The notes beneath the pieces are model-generated. The model was given only the letters and a program-made list of their open reading frames with translations, was not told the DNA's origin and searched no databases. Positions 30,096 through 40,228 of a DNA stretch of 64,000 bases are shown piece after piece. The stretch covers positions 6,432 to 70,431 of the forward strand of contig CAJNDS010002575.1 of NCBI GenBank assembly GCA_905221605.1. Direction: 5' to 3'. How positions within the stretch are numbered: position 1 is the stretch's first letter; each line of letters begins with the position of its first letter. A program made the position numbers and the translations under genes. The stretch is from Symbiodinium natans (Eukaryota > Sar > Dinophyceae > Suessiales > Symbiodiniaceae).

Positions 30096-31892
30096 ATGTT
30101 CGGCTCCGGGGAAACCCCTGCGGGCAAACGTCCAAAGCCCGAGCCTTCCTCCGATGTCCCTGCGCAAGCAGATGTGCTGGCCATGGCGAAGGCGCAGTTT
30201 GGTGACAAGCTTTCTGCCGAAGAGCTGCAAGGCTTTCTCAACTCCATGGCCCAGCTGCGGAGCCAAGGCTCCGGTGCTTCCTCCACATCGCCCAATCCTT
30301 CAGCAGTTCCGCAGATTGTAAAGATCGAGGCCGATGAACTGCAAGCAAAACAAGAAGTGGAAGGGGCCCTCAATGTTCCTTGGGAGGATCTTTCTGAGCC
30401 ACAAAAGCACGCCCTGCGTGATAAGGACACCAGGGATTTTGTGCTTCTCCTGGCAAATAGTGCCACGCGTGGTGGGTTCTTTTTCGACAAAGACAAGCAG
30501 TCCTTTGAGCGTGTGGCCATGATGCAGCTCCCAGAGCGCGAGGCCATGCAAACGGACTTCGATGAGATTGCAGAGCTTGCAGTCGAGGACACCATCAAGC
30601 AGGCCCTCATTTCCTTCCACAAAGACACCCACGTTCGCGACCTTCAAGCCTTGTCCCAAAAGGTCACGGATGCGATGGCAGCCCAGCACGATTGCAACCG
30701 CATCTTCGGCTCCAGGTTGAACCAAGTGGAGGACCGCTTGGAAATTCTGGAGGCAGACGTCGCGCGTCGCACACTCCTACTGAGCCAGTTGCCTCCTACG
30801 GCGTCCATCGGCAATTTGAAGGCCTTCGTCAAGTCGTTTTGCAAGTACGACGACCTTCAGGATATGGTCACCCATAGCTACAGCTCGAAACATGCTTTGG
30901 CAGTACTCCAGTTCATTCGGGCCCAGAGTTGTCATGATGCGTATTCGCAGTTCCAGAAGCAATCCTCACTTGGCAAGCTCCCGAAACTGCAGTACAAGGT
31001 CGAGGGTAAGGAGGAGACGGTGCCTGGCAAGGAATTGCGTCTGGAGAAATACCAGCCGCAGTCGAAGCTCCTCGCGATGCTTCCCATCAAAACCATGCAT
31101 GCGCTCCTGTTACGACCGGAGTGCCCGTTGCACGGCCAGGGTTCCATCATCTCCAAGGCCGATTTCGGCCAGCTCATGTTTCGACCCAAGGACTCGAAAC
31201 AGCAGGATGTGATCTGCCACCTCATGACCCGCTTCCACAAGGGCAGTGAAACTTTGTTCGTCCAGGAACTGGGCCTCGTGCAATCCATCTTCGACTATGC
31301 TCGCGCCAATTTCATTGGTGAGTTCAACCAGCAGTTAGCGGATACTACTTCGAAGTGCCGTGCGGTGAAGTTGGCTAAGTGTTTGGGAGGCACGCGAGCT
31401 CGCGAAGTCAGTACGTACCAACAGGTTCTGCATGACGAATCCCCTCCTATGCATCCTTTGTTCGTGTTTGCGCTGACCGACCAGCAAAGCAAAGTCCTCC
31501 TACGACATCCCAACGCCAGCATTCTCGGCGATTTGGCATATAGCACGGTCCTACGCAGTCAAGGCCGTTTGGCTCTCAACCCACAAGTGAATCTGGAGTT
31601 GAGGGATGACTCATGGGCAAAGGAACAGGAGGAGAAGCGCAAGGCCAAGGAGATCACCAAGAAGGAGTTGGATGAGGATGACGAGGAGGCCGCCCAGGAG
31701 GTCAAGAAGAAGGGGAAAGGCAACAGTGGCGAGGCTCAGCAAAAGCAGAAGGCAAAATCCAAGGCTAAGGCGAAGGCTGCCAGAAACCCGGATTGGCACG
31801 CGACGGGTGGCGTTTGGGCTCCCGGTGGCGGCTGGTCCTACTCCAAGGGCAAGGGCAAGGGCAAGGGCAAGAGCAAGAAGGGCTGGTGGTGA
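30096..31892 (+). CDS. LINE 1 ORF1 protein (RNA-binding)
   Basis: 598 codons from ATG. N-terminal 100 residues are Pro/Ser-rich. Residues about 190-235 form a coiled coil (LNQVEDRLEILEADV), followed by an RRM-like segment (TLLLSQLPPTASIGNLKAFV ... HALAVLQFIRAQSCHDAY), the layout of L1-type ORF1 proteins. The C-terminus has an acidic patch and a very basic Gly/Lys/Trp tail (SKGKGKGKGKSKKGWW) suited to RNA binding. Its role would be to coat the element RNA and chaperone target-primed reverse transcription. No zinc knuckle is present, unlike many LINE ORF1 proteins. Confidence 0.75.
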   Translation: MFGSGETPAGKRPKPEPSSDVPAQADVLAMAKAQFGDKLSAEELQGFLNSMAQLRSQGSGASSTSPNPSAVPQIVKIEADELQAKQEVEGALNVPWEDLSEPQKHALRDKDTRDFVLLLANSATRGGFFFDKDKQSFERVAMMQLPEREAMQTDFDEIAELAVEDTIKQALISFHKDTHVRDLQALSQKVTDAMAAQHDCNRIFGSRLNQVEDRLEILEADVARRTLLLSQLPPTASIGNLKAFVKSFCKYDDLQDMVTHSYSSKHALAVLQFIRAQSCHDAYSQFQKQSSLGKLPKLQYKVEGKEETVPGKELRLEKYQPQSKLLAMLPIKTMHALLLRPECPLHGQGSIISKADFGQLMFRPKDSKQQDVICHLMTRFHKGSETLFVQELGLVQSIFDYARANFIGEFNQQLADTTSKCRAVKLAKCLGGTRAREVSTYQQVLHDESPPMHPLFVFALTDQQSKVLLRHPNASILGDLAYSTVLRSQGRLALNPQVNLELRDDSWAKEQEEKRKAKEITKKELDEDDEEAAQEVKKKGKGNSGEAQQKQKAKSKAKAKAARNPDWHATGGVWAPGGGWSYSKGKGKGKGKSKKGWW

Positions 31893-31964
31893 CTAGGGAT
31901 CGCTTGTGCGTTTTTCCTTCTCCGCTTTCTGCCGTTCTTTGCGGTTTTCTGTCCTGGCCTGCCG

Positions 31965-34900
31965 ATGGCAGCCTTTGACATGTTTTTGAAGTGTCGGCAG
32001 GACTTCGCTCGAGTCTGCTTTGTAGGTCGGGCACATAGTCCGCTGCCCCCAACGCAGGCACATTTGGTGCCAGTTTTGACTCACACAGTTTGCGGTTGGG
32101 ACCGCGTTTGCGCAGAGGCTTTGAACTCTTTGATGTACACGCGGCATGGAAATAAGTCCTTGATTGATCGCGTTCTTGCTATCGGTCGAGGTAGTATCTC
32201 CGATGCCACTCTTCGGCTTTCCACGTTAAGCTTTGAAAGAGGTGCTTGGCAGAGGCCAGCGCGTTCGTCTGCGCTTTGGCACGATTCCACTCAGTGCTAC
32301 CTCCAAAATGGTATGCGAGTTTTCCGCGCTTTCCTTCTGCACGACACTAAGATTCCTTCTCTCGTGGTGTTTTACTCGCGCAAGTCTGTGTTCCAGTACT
32401 TGATTCTTCGTCGCACTGTCGCGATTCAATCTTTCATGGATGTTCTAGCGCGTGGGCACACCTCCGTAGGTGAGGCGGGATGCCGTCGTTCTTTTCCCCA
32501 GTGGCTTGAGCAGACGCGCTACTTGTTGCGTTCTGTCGGTGTCCGCAGGGATCCGAGCGGCAGCGAAGTGCCCCCTGATATGGAATCCCGTCGCAAGTCC
32601 AGGCGTTCTGTGGCGGCTCGCTCGCGTAGAGTAGAGAATTTTCGGCTCGTCAGGCGTGCCAACCGGCAACGCTACCGTTCTTTGAAGACGGAGCTCCAAA
32701 AATTGACCCTAGTTGTTGATGCTCCGAGGGATTCCCAAAGGGTTCAAGAAGCTCTTCACACGGTTGGCTGTGACTTGTCTTCCAATGCTGGCGCCTTTAA
32801 GGCTTCTTTGCCAGCTCCAGAGGTGGGAACTCGTAATCCCACTCTGATCCGGGCGGCGCGCCTTAAAGGCTTCCTTTGCGCCACCTGGAACGTGGAGGGT
32901 CTCCGAAGCCCGGGCAAGCATCACGTGCTTGTCAGAGCTATGGAAACCTACCACTTGGACATTGTTCTTCTCCAGGAAACACACACACAAGGTGCTGCTT
33001 CGTATTGCATTCGGGATCATCTTTTCTATTTAGTCGGCTCTTCTGATCGTAAATGTGACGCGCATGCTGGGGTAGGTTTTATCCTTGCGCCTCACATGCG
33101 TAAATACGTGATTCGTTTCACGCCTTATCACGCGAGAGTCGCTGCTCTGGAAATCAACACCAGACCGCGTGCTTCCACCTTTTTCAGCATTTATGCCCCC
33201 AGCACTCTCCCGGATCCTGCGCTTGATAGAGAGCGCAAGGAGGCTTTCTGGGACCTGCTCGCTAGTATTGTCCCGCGTTCCAACTCCAGCAGCCCCATCG
33301 TCATCGCTGGGGACTTCAATTCGAGACTCATACGGAAACTGGCGGAGGATCCGCCTGTGTTTGGCGACGCGCTTTTTGGCACCTCCAGTGTGATTCACAC
33401 TGAGGAATGGAATAATCGGGCGAACCTTCTTAGTTTTGCGCATGAGCGCAACTTGCTGTTGCTCAACACTTTCACCTCGAAGCCAGTTTGCACGTTCCGT
33501 GAAATTGGCGCCGGAAGTTCTATCTTTGATCCGGCTCCGCAGGATTATCACATTCTCGACTTTGTTTTGGTCCCTGCGACTCGGAAGAACAGCATTCATG
33601 GCATTCATGGCCTTCATTCTTTCGCTTTTGATTCCCACCACTACCCTTTGGTTTTCAAATACCAATTTAAAGATGCAGGGCGTGTCAAAACCTGTGGCAA
33701 CAGACCCGGTCTGGTCCTTCCACCGCAATTGCAGCTCCCGACTTTTGACCAGAGGCCGGAAGGTCCGGTCTTTTACGTTTTCACTGATGGTTCAGCGGGC
33801 GCCGGTGCGGCGGGCTGGGGCTTCTCCATCTGCTTTGATGTTGAAGGTCGGTCTCCACTTCTTTCCTCGCACGGTTGGGTTGAGACTGACCCTTCGAGGC
33901 CAGCCTACCAGGGCACCTTGCTTTGTACCAATAACACGGCTGAGGTTGTTTCGCTTCTTGAGCTTCTTGATCTTCTCATTCGCGAGTTTCCGGTAGCCAC
34001 GACTTTTGTGGTTCGTCCAGACTCGCATTTCGCTATGTACACTGCCTCTTTAGACTGGATTACCTCGAAGCATCCAGAGTTGGTTGAAAAGCTGCTGCTT
34101 CACCTCGCTTGTGCGCAGCAACGCCATTTCTTTTGCTTTCAACATGTTCGGGCTCACAAGGGGGTCCCCGGCAATGAGCGTGCTGATGAGCTCGCTAAAT
34201 CCGGTGCCCTCGGCAGCTGTTCTTGGGTTGGCCGTTGGGGCGCTCTCATTCAGCCTCTTCAGGTCCCCAGTCTGCCTCCCGCCCTCAGTCTTTCTTATGA
34301 GGGCCTTATCGCTCTCATTTCTTCGCAAATGTTGCGACGGCCTCCTCGGAAGGCCAAAAAGCCGTGGATCTCCGAGGCCACGTTGGCCAAAATCGATGAA
34401 CTCGCTTTCCTGCGCACGAATGGGTTGGCAACCCATGAGCAGGAGGTTGCCCACCATAAGGAGATTCGCAAAAGGGCACGCCGTGACAAGAGGGATTGGA
34501 CAACAGCTCGTCTGTTGGACCATGACCCCCGCTCACCGCCCTGGAAGGTTTTGGCTTCTCTTCGCTCTGCCTTCCACTCCAGACCAGTGGCGATCAAGTC
34601 GTCCACAGGCCTGGTCACTGGGTATAACATTGCGGAGGAGTTCGCGCAGCATTATGCGCAAAGATGGTCGCTCCCTGGGCCGTTCCTTCCACCCCCGCTT
34701 GGGGACCCTCATCCTCCTATTCCGGTGGATGGCCTGACCTGCAAGGTGTCTCTGGGTGAGCTCCTGGGAGCTATCGCCCGCACGAAGCGTGGGAAAGCAC
34801 CGGGGACGGATGAAGTTCCGGCGGATGTTTTTCGTCGTCTTACACTGCCGACGCTTCTTCTTATTGCTGCTTTGTTCTCGGACATGATTGAGGGTGGCCC

Positions 34901-36476
34901 ACACCCCCAAAGTTGGCGTGAGGCCATGGTAGTGGCTTTGTTCAAAAAGCACTGCCCGTTGGAGGCCAGTAACTATAGGCCCATTGCTTTGTTGAATTCT
35001 TTTTACAAGCTGTTCGCCTGCGTCCTGCGGTGTCGTCTCGCCAAATATGTTGAGGACCGTTTGCGTGGTTCCCAATATGGTTTTCGTCCAGCTCGTTCTT
35101 CCTCGCAGTGCGTTTTCCTCCTTAAACGCATGGTGGAGCTGTTTGAGCAGTATGGGGGCACGCTCCACGTCATTTCTCTGGACTGGAGGCTCGCCTTCGA
35201 CTCCATTCACCACTCGTCTATTGATTGGGCGCTTACCCATCTCGGGGTTCCTGCCCAATTTCGGAGGGTCATCATGGCTCTCTACCATGACACGATCTTC
35301 CGGGTCAAATTTGGAGTCGCTTCTTCGGATTACCCCTTTTTGAGAGGTATCCGCCAGGGGTGTCCGCTTTCCCCTTTTTTGTTCGTCGCTGTGCTCTCCG
35401 TTGTTTTTGAGTCTGCCGATGGCGTGTTCTTTGATCGCTACCAGCAGCGTCCTTGGACGCTTTCTCGTGAGTCCCCCACTTCGGATCTGGAGTACGCGGA
35501 TGACACGCTGCTGATGGCACGTACGGGTCAAACGGCGAACCGTATGCTCCACGTCCTCCAAGAGGTCGCTTCTGCTGCAGGCTTGGTTCTTCATCCTGCT
35601 AAGACCTTCCATCTCGCAGTCAATTCGGAGTGGCCCATCATCCCTGCTATGGCTGAGGTCGGTGAGAGGTGCCACTGCCGTTTCTGTGACGAGTCACAGA
35701 CCTGCCCTCATGTGTGCCCTTTGCAGCAGGTTGAGGAGCTGGAGTACCTTGGTACTATTACTACCCCGAAGGGCGATGCTGATCCCAATCTGCGTAACCG
35801 TCTTAGGCTTGGTCGCTTGGCGTTTGCTAAGCTCAAGCCTTTTTTCCGTTTGTCGGGTGTCCCTCTGTCCGTCAAGCTGCAAGTCTACACTGCTATCTTC
35901 CAAGCGGTGGTGGTGTATTCGTTGGAGTCTGAGGCTTTGTCACCGTCGCAATATATGCGACTGGACACGCTCGGCATGAAAGTGCTTCGCAGCATTCTTA
36001 AGCTGCCTTCTGCTTATTACTCGCATATTACTGGGGATGGCATTTCTCACGAGGCTGTCCTTAAAGTCTTGGCTGACCGGGGTTTTTCTATTCGTCCTTT
36101 GTCCCATGTTGTCATGTCTCGGCGTTTGCAGCTCCTTGGTCACATTCTTCGTGATTGTTCGCTGCCTGCCTGGAGTGTGTGTTTTCGGGAGGGTGTCCTC
36201 ATTTACCGTCGACTCTCCTCTACGCGGCGTCGCGGTCGTCGTCGTCCTCGCTGGGCGGAAACTACTATCGCGCTTGCGTATCACAGACTCAATACTCCTC
36301 GGCCTCAGGCTTGGGAGTACTCGCATGCTTTCTTTCGCATGCCCACCCTCCAAGACACTGTCTCTGTCCATGGGGGTCCCGAAGACGTCCGTCTCGGCAT
36401 CGCGGAAGCCCATATCTTGAGGACTATCCGGGATAAAGCCCATAACCGTGCCGCGTTCAGAAAGGATGTCTTGTAA
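31965..36476 (+). CDS. LINE 1 ORF2: endonuclease - RNase H - reverse transcriptase
   Basis: 1503 codons from ATG. Residues 1-300 are an unassigned N-terminal region. AP-type endonuclease, about 300-568: CATWNVEGLR, LLQETHTQ, VIAGDFNSR, HILDFVLVP and FDSHHYPL. RNase H, about 600-755, with all acidic residues: YVFTDGSAGAG, TAEVVSLLEL, RPDSHFAM and VRAHKGVPGNERADELAK. RT, about 925-1260: NYRPIALLNSFYK, SQYGFRPARSSSQ, SLDWRLAFDSI, GIRQGCPLSPF, catalytic LEYADDTLL (about 1175) and ELEYLGT. The C-terminus has Cys/His residues (CHCRFCDE...CPHVCP) inserted before ELEYLGT and a basic segment. RNase H lies before RT; in LINE clades with RNase H it normally follows RT. The protein nicks the target and primes cDNA synthesis there. 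Confidence 0.93.
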   Translation: MAAFDMFLKCRQDFARVCFVGRAHSPLPPTQAHLVPVLTHTVCGWDRVCAEALNSLMYTRHGNKSLIDRVLAIGRGSISDATLRLSTLSFERGAWQRPARSSALWHDSTQCYLQNGMRVFRAFLLHDTKIPSLVVFYSRKSVFQYLILRRTVAIQSFMDVLARGHTSVGEAGCRRSFPQWLEQTRYLLRSVGVRRDPSGSEVPPDMESRRKSRRSVAARSRRVENFRLVRRANRQRYRSLKTELQKLTLVVDAPRDSQRVQEALHTVGCDLSSNAGAFKASLPAPEVGTRNPTLIRAARLKGFLCATWNVEGLRSPGKHHVLVRAMETYHLDIVLLQETHTQGAASYCIRDHLFYLVGSSDRKCDAHAGVGFILAPHMRKYVIRFTPYHARVAALEINTRPRASTFFSIYAPSTLPDPALDRERKEAFWDLLASIVPRSNSSSPIVIAGDFNSRLIRKLAEDPPVFGDALFGTSSVIHTEEWNNRANLLSFAHERNLLLLNTFTSKPVCTFREIGAGSSIFDPAPQDYHILDFVLVPATRKNSIHGIHGLHSFAFDSHHYPLVFKYQFKDAGRVKTCGNRPGLVLPPQLQLPTFDQRPEGPVFYVFTDGSAGAGAAGWGFSICFDVEGRSPLLSSHGWVETDPSRPAYQGTLLCTNNTAEVVSLLELLDLLIREFPVATTFVVRPDSHFAMYTASLDWITSKHPELVEKLLLHLACAQQRHFFCFQHVRAHKGVPGNERADELAKSGALGSCSWVGRWGALIQPLQVPSLPPALSLSYEGLIALISSQMLRRPPRKAKKPWISEATLAKIDELAFLRTNGLATHEQEVAHHKEIRKRARRDKRDWTTARLLDHDPRSPPWKVLASLRSAFHSRPVAIKSSTGLVTGYNIAEEFAQHYAQRWSLPGPFLPPPLGDPHPPIPVDGLTCKVSLGELLGAIARTKRGKAPGTDEVPADVFRRLTLPTLLLIAALFSDMIEGGPHPQSWREAMVVALFKKHCPLEASNYRPIALLNSFYKLFACVLRCRLAKYVEDRLRGSQYGFRPARSSSQCVFLLKRMVELFEQYGGTLHVISLDWRLAFDSIHHSSIDWALTHLGVPAQFRRVIMALYHDTIFRVKFGVASSDYPFLRGIRQGCPLSPFLFVAVLSVVFESADGVFFDRYQQRPWTLSRESPTSDLEYADDTLLMARTGQTANRMLHVLQEVASAAGLVLHPAKTFHLAVNSEWPIIPAMAEVGERCHCRFCDESQTCPHVCPLQQVEELEYLGTITTPKGDADPNLRNRLRLGRLAFAKLKPFFRLSGVPLSVKLQVYTAIFQAVVVYSLESEALSPSQYMRLDTLGMKVLRSILKLPSAYYSHITGDGISHEAVLKVLADRGFSIRPLSHVVMSRRLQLLGHILRDCSLPAWSVCFREGVLIYRRLSSTRRRGRRRPRWAETTIALAYHRLNTPRPQAWEYSHAFFRMPTLQDTVSVHGGPEDVRLGIAEAHILRTIRDKAHNRAAFRKDVL

Positions 36477-36562
36477 GTCCTCTGTCGCATTTTGAGCGGG
36501 TCCTGGCTTTTCTGTGTCTTTTGCACGCACACTGCCAAATTCCCTTGAAAGAAAGAAAAAAA

Positions 36563-36575
36563 GTCGACCTCTCGC
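36563..36575 (+). repeat. Target-site duplication of LINE 1, right copy
   Basis: gtcgacctctcgc, preceded by the LINE A-rich tail. Confidence 0.85.
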
Positions 36576-36905
36576 CCCCTTGTGCTCGAGTTGTGTGCGG
36601 GCTCTGCCCTTCTGTCTTGCGTAGCCAAAGAGGCCGGGTACGCGGTCGTGCCGTTGGATTGGGGCCACAGTAAGCATAGACCTTATGTTCATGTGCTGCA
36701 GATGGACTTGCGCTTGTCCCGCACCTGGGACCTCATCAGGCGTCTTGTTGAGACACGCGACGTTGTGTGGGTGCATATCGCACCGCCATGCGGCACAGCC
36801 AGCCTTGCGCGCGATATTGGGAAGGGACCGCGCCCGCTTAGGTCCCTTCGCCACCCTTGGGGACGGCCCGATCTGTCCGAGGTTGAGGCAGCTCGGTTGC
36901 TAGCG
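36563..36905 (+). pseudogene. Cytosine-5 methyltransferase-like domain of the YR-like element
   Basis: The frame continues from the left flank of LINE 1 (STSR then PLVLELCAGSALLSCVAKEA). The signature LELCAGSALL corresponds to the AdoMet-binding motif I of C5 DNA methyltransferases, and VWVHIAPPCGTASLARDI to the catalytic PC motif IV. Between them, the LDWGHSKHRP and VLQMDL positions suit motifs II-III. The later target-recognition and motif VIII-X parts are not visible, so the domain is short and may be degenerate. A one-base shift near 36900 moves to the RT frame. Methyltransferases in DIRS elements are usually adenine-type and lie after RNase H; here a cytosine-type domain precedes RT. Confidence 0.65.
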
Positions 36906-39631
36906 CCAACGCTATCTATCGGGAGACGGCTGCCTTTTGCCACTGGCTCCTGTCCAATCATGCTTGCGTCCATTTCTCGGTGGAAAATCCATTACACTCG
37001 TGGCTTTGGCACTTGCCCTGCTTCCAATCCTTGGTGCAGAGACTTACCTTAGTAAGCTTCGATGCATGCTTGCATGGTTCCACACGCAAGAAGGCTACAG
37101 CTTTCCTGTCCTACCACCCAGTTTTGGGCCGCCTCAGCGGGCCTTGCCCGGGATGCCCAAAGCATGATGCTTGGGTTGTGGACGGCGCGTATGCCACAGC
37201 TTTGGAGGCCGCCTACCCAAAACTTCTCTGTGAACGGCTTGTTGCCTGCATCGATGACGTCGCTGCAGAGCGTCAGCTTCTTCCGAGCAAGCTTCAGACT
37301 TCTGAGCTAGCTAATGCCCGAGCAGCAGGGCAGGTTCAGCCCCGAGGTCGCCGTTTCGCGCCTGTCATCAGCGAATTTGCGCATACCGTGTCAGTGGCTT
37401 CCTCCGAAGCCCCCCCGCTGAATGCTAAGAACTGCTTGGAAAAACCTTGGTTGCAGGTGCCTGCCAAGGCTAAACTGCTGCGTGTGTCCGTTGAAAGGGG
37501 TGGTGCCGACACCCGCGCAGGTGAGCTGGGAGATGAGCTCCAGGTGGATGCAGCTTCTTGTCGTTTTTACACTTTCGGTGTGTATCGATCTCCAGAGGTT
37601 TTCGTGCAGGAGGCCAAGCAGCTTGTTCGCCCCTTTGATACTGCCAGGGCACTTCCGGACGGACTGGTTCGCGTGCTCTTCGACCTCCTTGTGCAAGGCC
37701 CGGTAGCGATTGTGCGACGGAGACTGGAGAAAATCAGGCTCTGGAGACAATGGGCTGTTGAGCTTGAGGGCGAGCAGCATGCCTTGAAGCAAAAGCTTGA
37801 ACCTTCGGTGAGGCGTGTTTTGGGAGGCAAGCGCCTGTGCCTTCTTAAGCGTATTGCCGAATCTCTTGAGTGGCCTGACAAGCAACTTCATCACGACTTG
37901 GAGGTGGGGTTCAAACTCACTGGCTATATGCCGTGTACTGGGGTTTTCCATCCGGACGAAAAGCCGGCACTTAGCTCCGAGCAAGATTTTTGGGAAGGTG
38001 CGGCCGTCTTGAGGGATTCTCTGTGGGACAAGGTGTCCAGCCAAGTTTGTGGTGAGCATGCGCAAGAGCTGTGGAACGTCACTCTTGAAGAAGCAGATGC
38101 AACATCAAAGGCTTGGCTTGATGGTCCTTACACTAGAGAGCAGCTGGAAGAAGTGTATCCGCAGGGATGGTCGCCTTGTCGCCGATTCAGTGTAATGCAG
38201 GGAAAGCTTCGTCCAATCGACGACTTCTCCGAATCCGGCGTGAACTCCTGTTTTGGGTGTTTCGAGCGTGTCAGCCTGAAAGCACTGGATGAGCTTTGCT
38301 GGGTTTGCCTGCAGGTATTCCGTTGTTCCTTGGGTTCCGGTTGGGTGAAGTTTGTTTTGAGTGACGGCACGTCCCTCGAGGGCAGGTTGCACAAAGTTTG
38401 GGCGGATCGCGAGAAACTGCGTCCACTCACGAAGACCTATGACCTTAGAGCTGCGTACAAACAACTACCTCTTCACCCGGGAGAGAAGCCGAAGGCAGTC
38501 CTGATTCTCAAGAACCCTACCGACGACCGGGTGTATGCATTTCCGTGCAACACCTTGCCCTTCGGTTCGTCGGCTGCGGTGATGCACTTCAATCGAGTGT
38601 CCCTGTTGCTGCAGCGGATCCTTTGGGAAGTCGGCGTAGTAACGGCATGTTACTATGACGACTACCCAACAATGGCTCCTGCGATGCTTAGTGGGGGCAC
38701 TGATAATGCGGTGCATTCGGTCATGGACCTCCTTGGGCTCACGCTATCGCGCGACAAAGAGCAGCCTTTCAGCTCTGCTAGCGAGATGCTGGGAGTTGTC
38801 CTGGATACAAGCGACCCGTCCTTTGGGCACGTGTGCGTGTCAAACAAACAGGAACGGGCTGCGGCGATGTGTGAGACACTTGCAGGCGTGATGAGGGATC
38901 GAAAGGTGCTGGTTCGCGAGGTGCCCTCCCTTTTGGGGAGACTGCAATTTCTTGAGTCGCAGATGTTGGGACGCACGGGCCGCCTGGCCATTTCTGATCT
39001 GAGGAACCTGGAGCGGGCTGCTGCATTCAGCGTGGAGCTAAGCCAGTCACAGTTCGATGCGGTTGCTTTGCTACGTGCTCGCCTTTTGAAGGGGGTTCCC
39101 CGTCAGCTTTCAGCGAGCCCTGCATCTGCCCCAGTCCTTGTGTTTACCGATGGAGCATGCGATCCCTGTGGAAGTTCCTTTCATGCGGCTGTGGGAGGCG
39201 TTCTCATCGCTCCTGGGTCGAAGCCCCGTGTCTTTGGTGCCAAAGTTCCTGAGGCCTTGATCCAACGGTGGGCACGGGGGCGCAAGCACATCATAGGCCA
39301 GGTTGAGCTGTACGCCGTGGTTTTAGCCAGGGTCTTGTGGTCCAGGGCACTAGGGGGGAACAGGGTCTTCTTCTTCGTGGACCACACGGGTGTCCACAGC
39401 TCGTGTATAAACGGGAATGCTGCTGATACCTCCTGGCGTGAGCTGCTCATGCAACTAGAGGCTGCGGACGAGGCGGCGCCGTGCCTAGCATGGTTCCACA
39501 GGGTTGCCAGTGAAAGCAACCCTTCCGACGCCCCCTCTCGGGGTGAGTGGGACAAACTGCGTTACCTGGGGGATTTCTTGCGCGACGAGGTCAAATGTCC
39601 GATGACTTATTGCACTCTTGAAAGCACTTGA
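36906..39631 (+). pseudogene. Reverse transcriptase - RNase H of the YR-like element
   Basis: The long open frame is 36980-39631 (883 codons), and protein-like sequence starts upstream at about 36906 (NAIYRETAAFCHWLLSNHAC). Residues 1-330 are an unassigned connection with CPGCPKH. RT follows: RRFSVMQGKLRPIDDFSESG (about 415), TYDLRAAYKQLPLHPGEKP, FPCNTLPFGSSAAVMHFNRV and the catalytic ACYYDDYPTM (about 557). RNase H is at about 715-870: VFTDGACDPCG, GQVELYAVV, FFVDHTGVHS and SNPSDAPSRGEWD. The last motif is the form found in DIRS-like and pararetroviral RNase H. This long piece is intact, but the polyprotein is broken upstream. It ends ...KCPMTYCTLEST with no recombinase following in the same strand. 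Confidence 0.85.
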
Positions 39632-40228
39632 TGCGCCGGCCAAAGAGAAGTGGGGGAGATGAATGGGGCCGACACATCAGTTGTGTCAGAGGGCCGATGG
39701 CACTACATGTGCCATAGTGCAGGCCACTTAAAAAGTGGCATGGCGTACTTTCCCCATTTTCTCGGCGTGCCGATGAAGAAAAAGTGCGCATGTGTTAGAG
39801 TGTGAAGTGTGATGAGTTTGAGTTGCATGATTTGGGAATCCGATATGTTGATGCTGAGTTCAACGCGTTTCCCCTCGAAATAGAATGTTGGATAATTCCC
39901 TGTAGCTCGCCTGCGGGCAGAATTTATATCATTGCGTATGAAGGATGTTGTTCTGGTTGGGGCAACTATAAGCTGTACTTCATGCTTGCATGACGTTGCC
40001 TTATAGTTGCACCAAAACCAAAATTGTCTGTCGGAGCTTATCTTTGAGCAATTTTGGGCCAGAACAAAAGTTTGGAATTTAATATGCATCGTCCCAAACC
40101 TCATAGGTGGGACACTAAGCAAATTTGTGCTCAGGTGTGAGCTTCAGAGAGTACTTTGCTTATGTATGCATGACAGATTCTTGGGACATGTGTTGTTTAG
40201 GATTGTTTAAGTTTGCGATTGAAATTTC
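39632..40228. other. 3' end of the YR-like element and AT-rich spacer
   Basis: 39681-39755 is one copy of a 75-bp hairpin-rich repeat. A 24-bp piece at about 39947-39970 (gttgttctggttggggcaac) also recurs inside the 646-bp repeat. No gene is seen. Confidence 0.5.
39681..39755 (+). repeat. 75-bp hairpin-rich repeat, copy 1 of 3
   Basis: Contains ggcactacatgtgcc and gccacttaaaaagtggc, two perfect short hairpins. Further copies are at 40284-40358 and 48259-48333. Confidence 0.88.

Larger units (their letters stand above)
29860..36562 (+). mobile_element. LINE 1: complete two-ORF non-LTR retrotransposon
   Basis: 6703 bp between exact 13-bp duplications. A 236-bp 5' UTR is followed by ORF1 (30096-31892) and, 72 bp on, ORF2 (31965-36476). 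The 86-bp 3' UTR ends in the A-rich tail gaaagaaagaaaaaaa. Both ORFs are uninterrupted, so this copy may be recent and possibly active. Removing it joins the frame of the interrupted YR-like element exactly. Confidence 0.9.
23255..39755 (+). mobile_element. Decayed DIRS/YR-like retroelement, host of two nested insertions
   Basis: Pieces in one orientation reassemble when two insertions with exact target duplications are removed: 23255-23454, 27807-29859 and 36563-39755. In order they encode a gag-like ORF with a Cys/His zinc finger, an unknown domain, a cytosine-methyltransferase-like domain, RT and RNase H. The RNase H end (SNPSDAPSR) and a recombinase fragment next door point to the DIRS/tyrosine-recombinase class. 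No LTRs or intact recombinase are visible, so the class is an inference. At least four frameshifts and one nonsense codon show it is dead. Ends are approximate. Confidence 0.7.
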
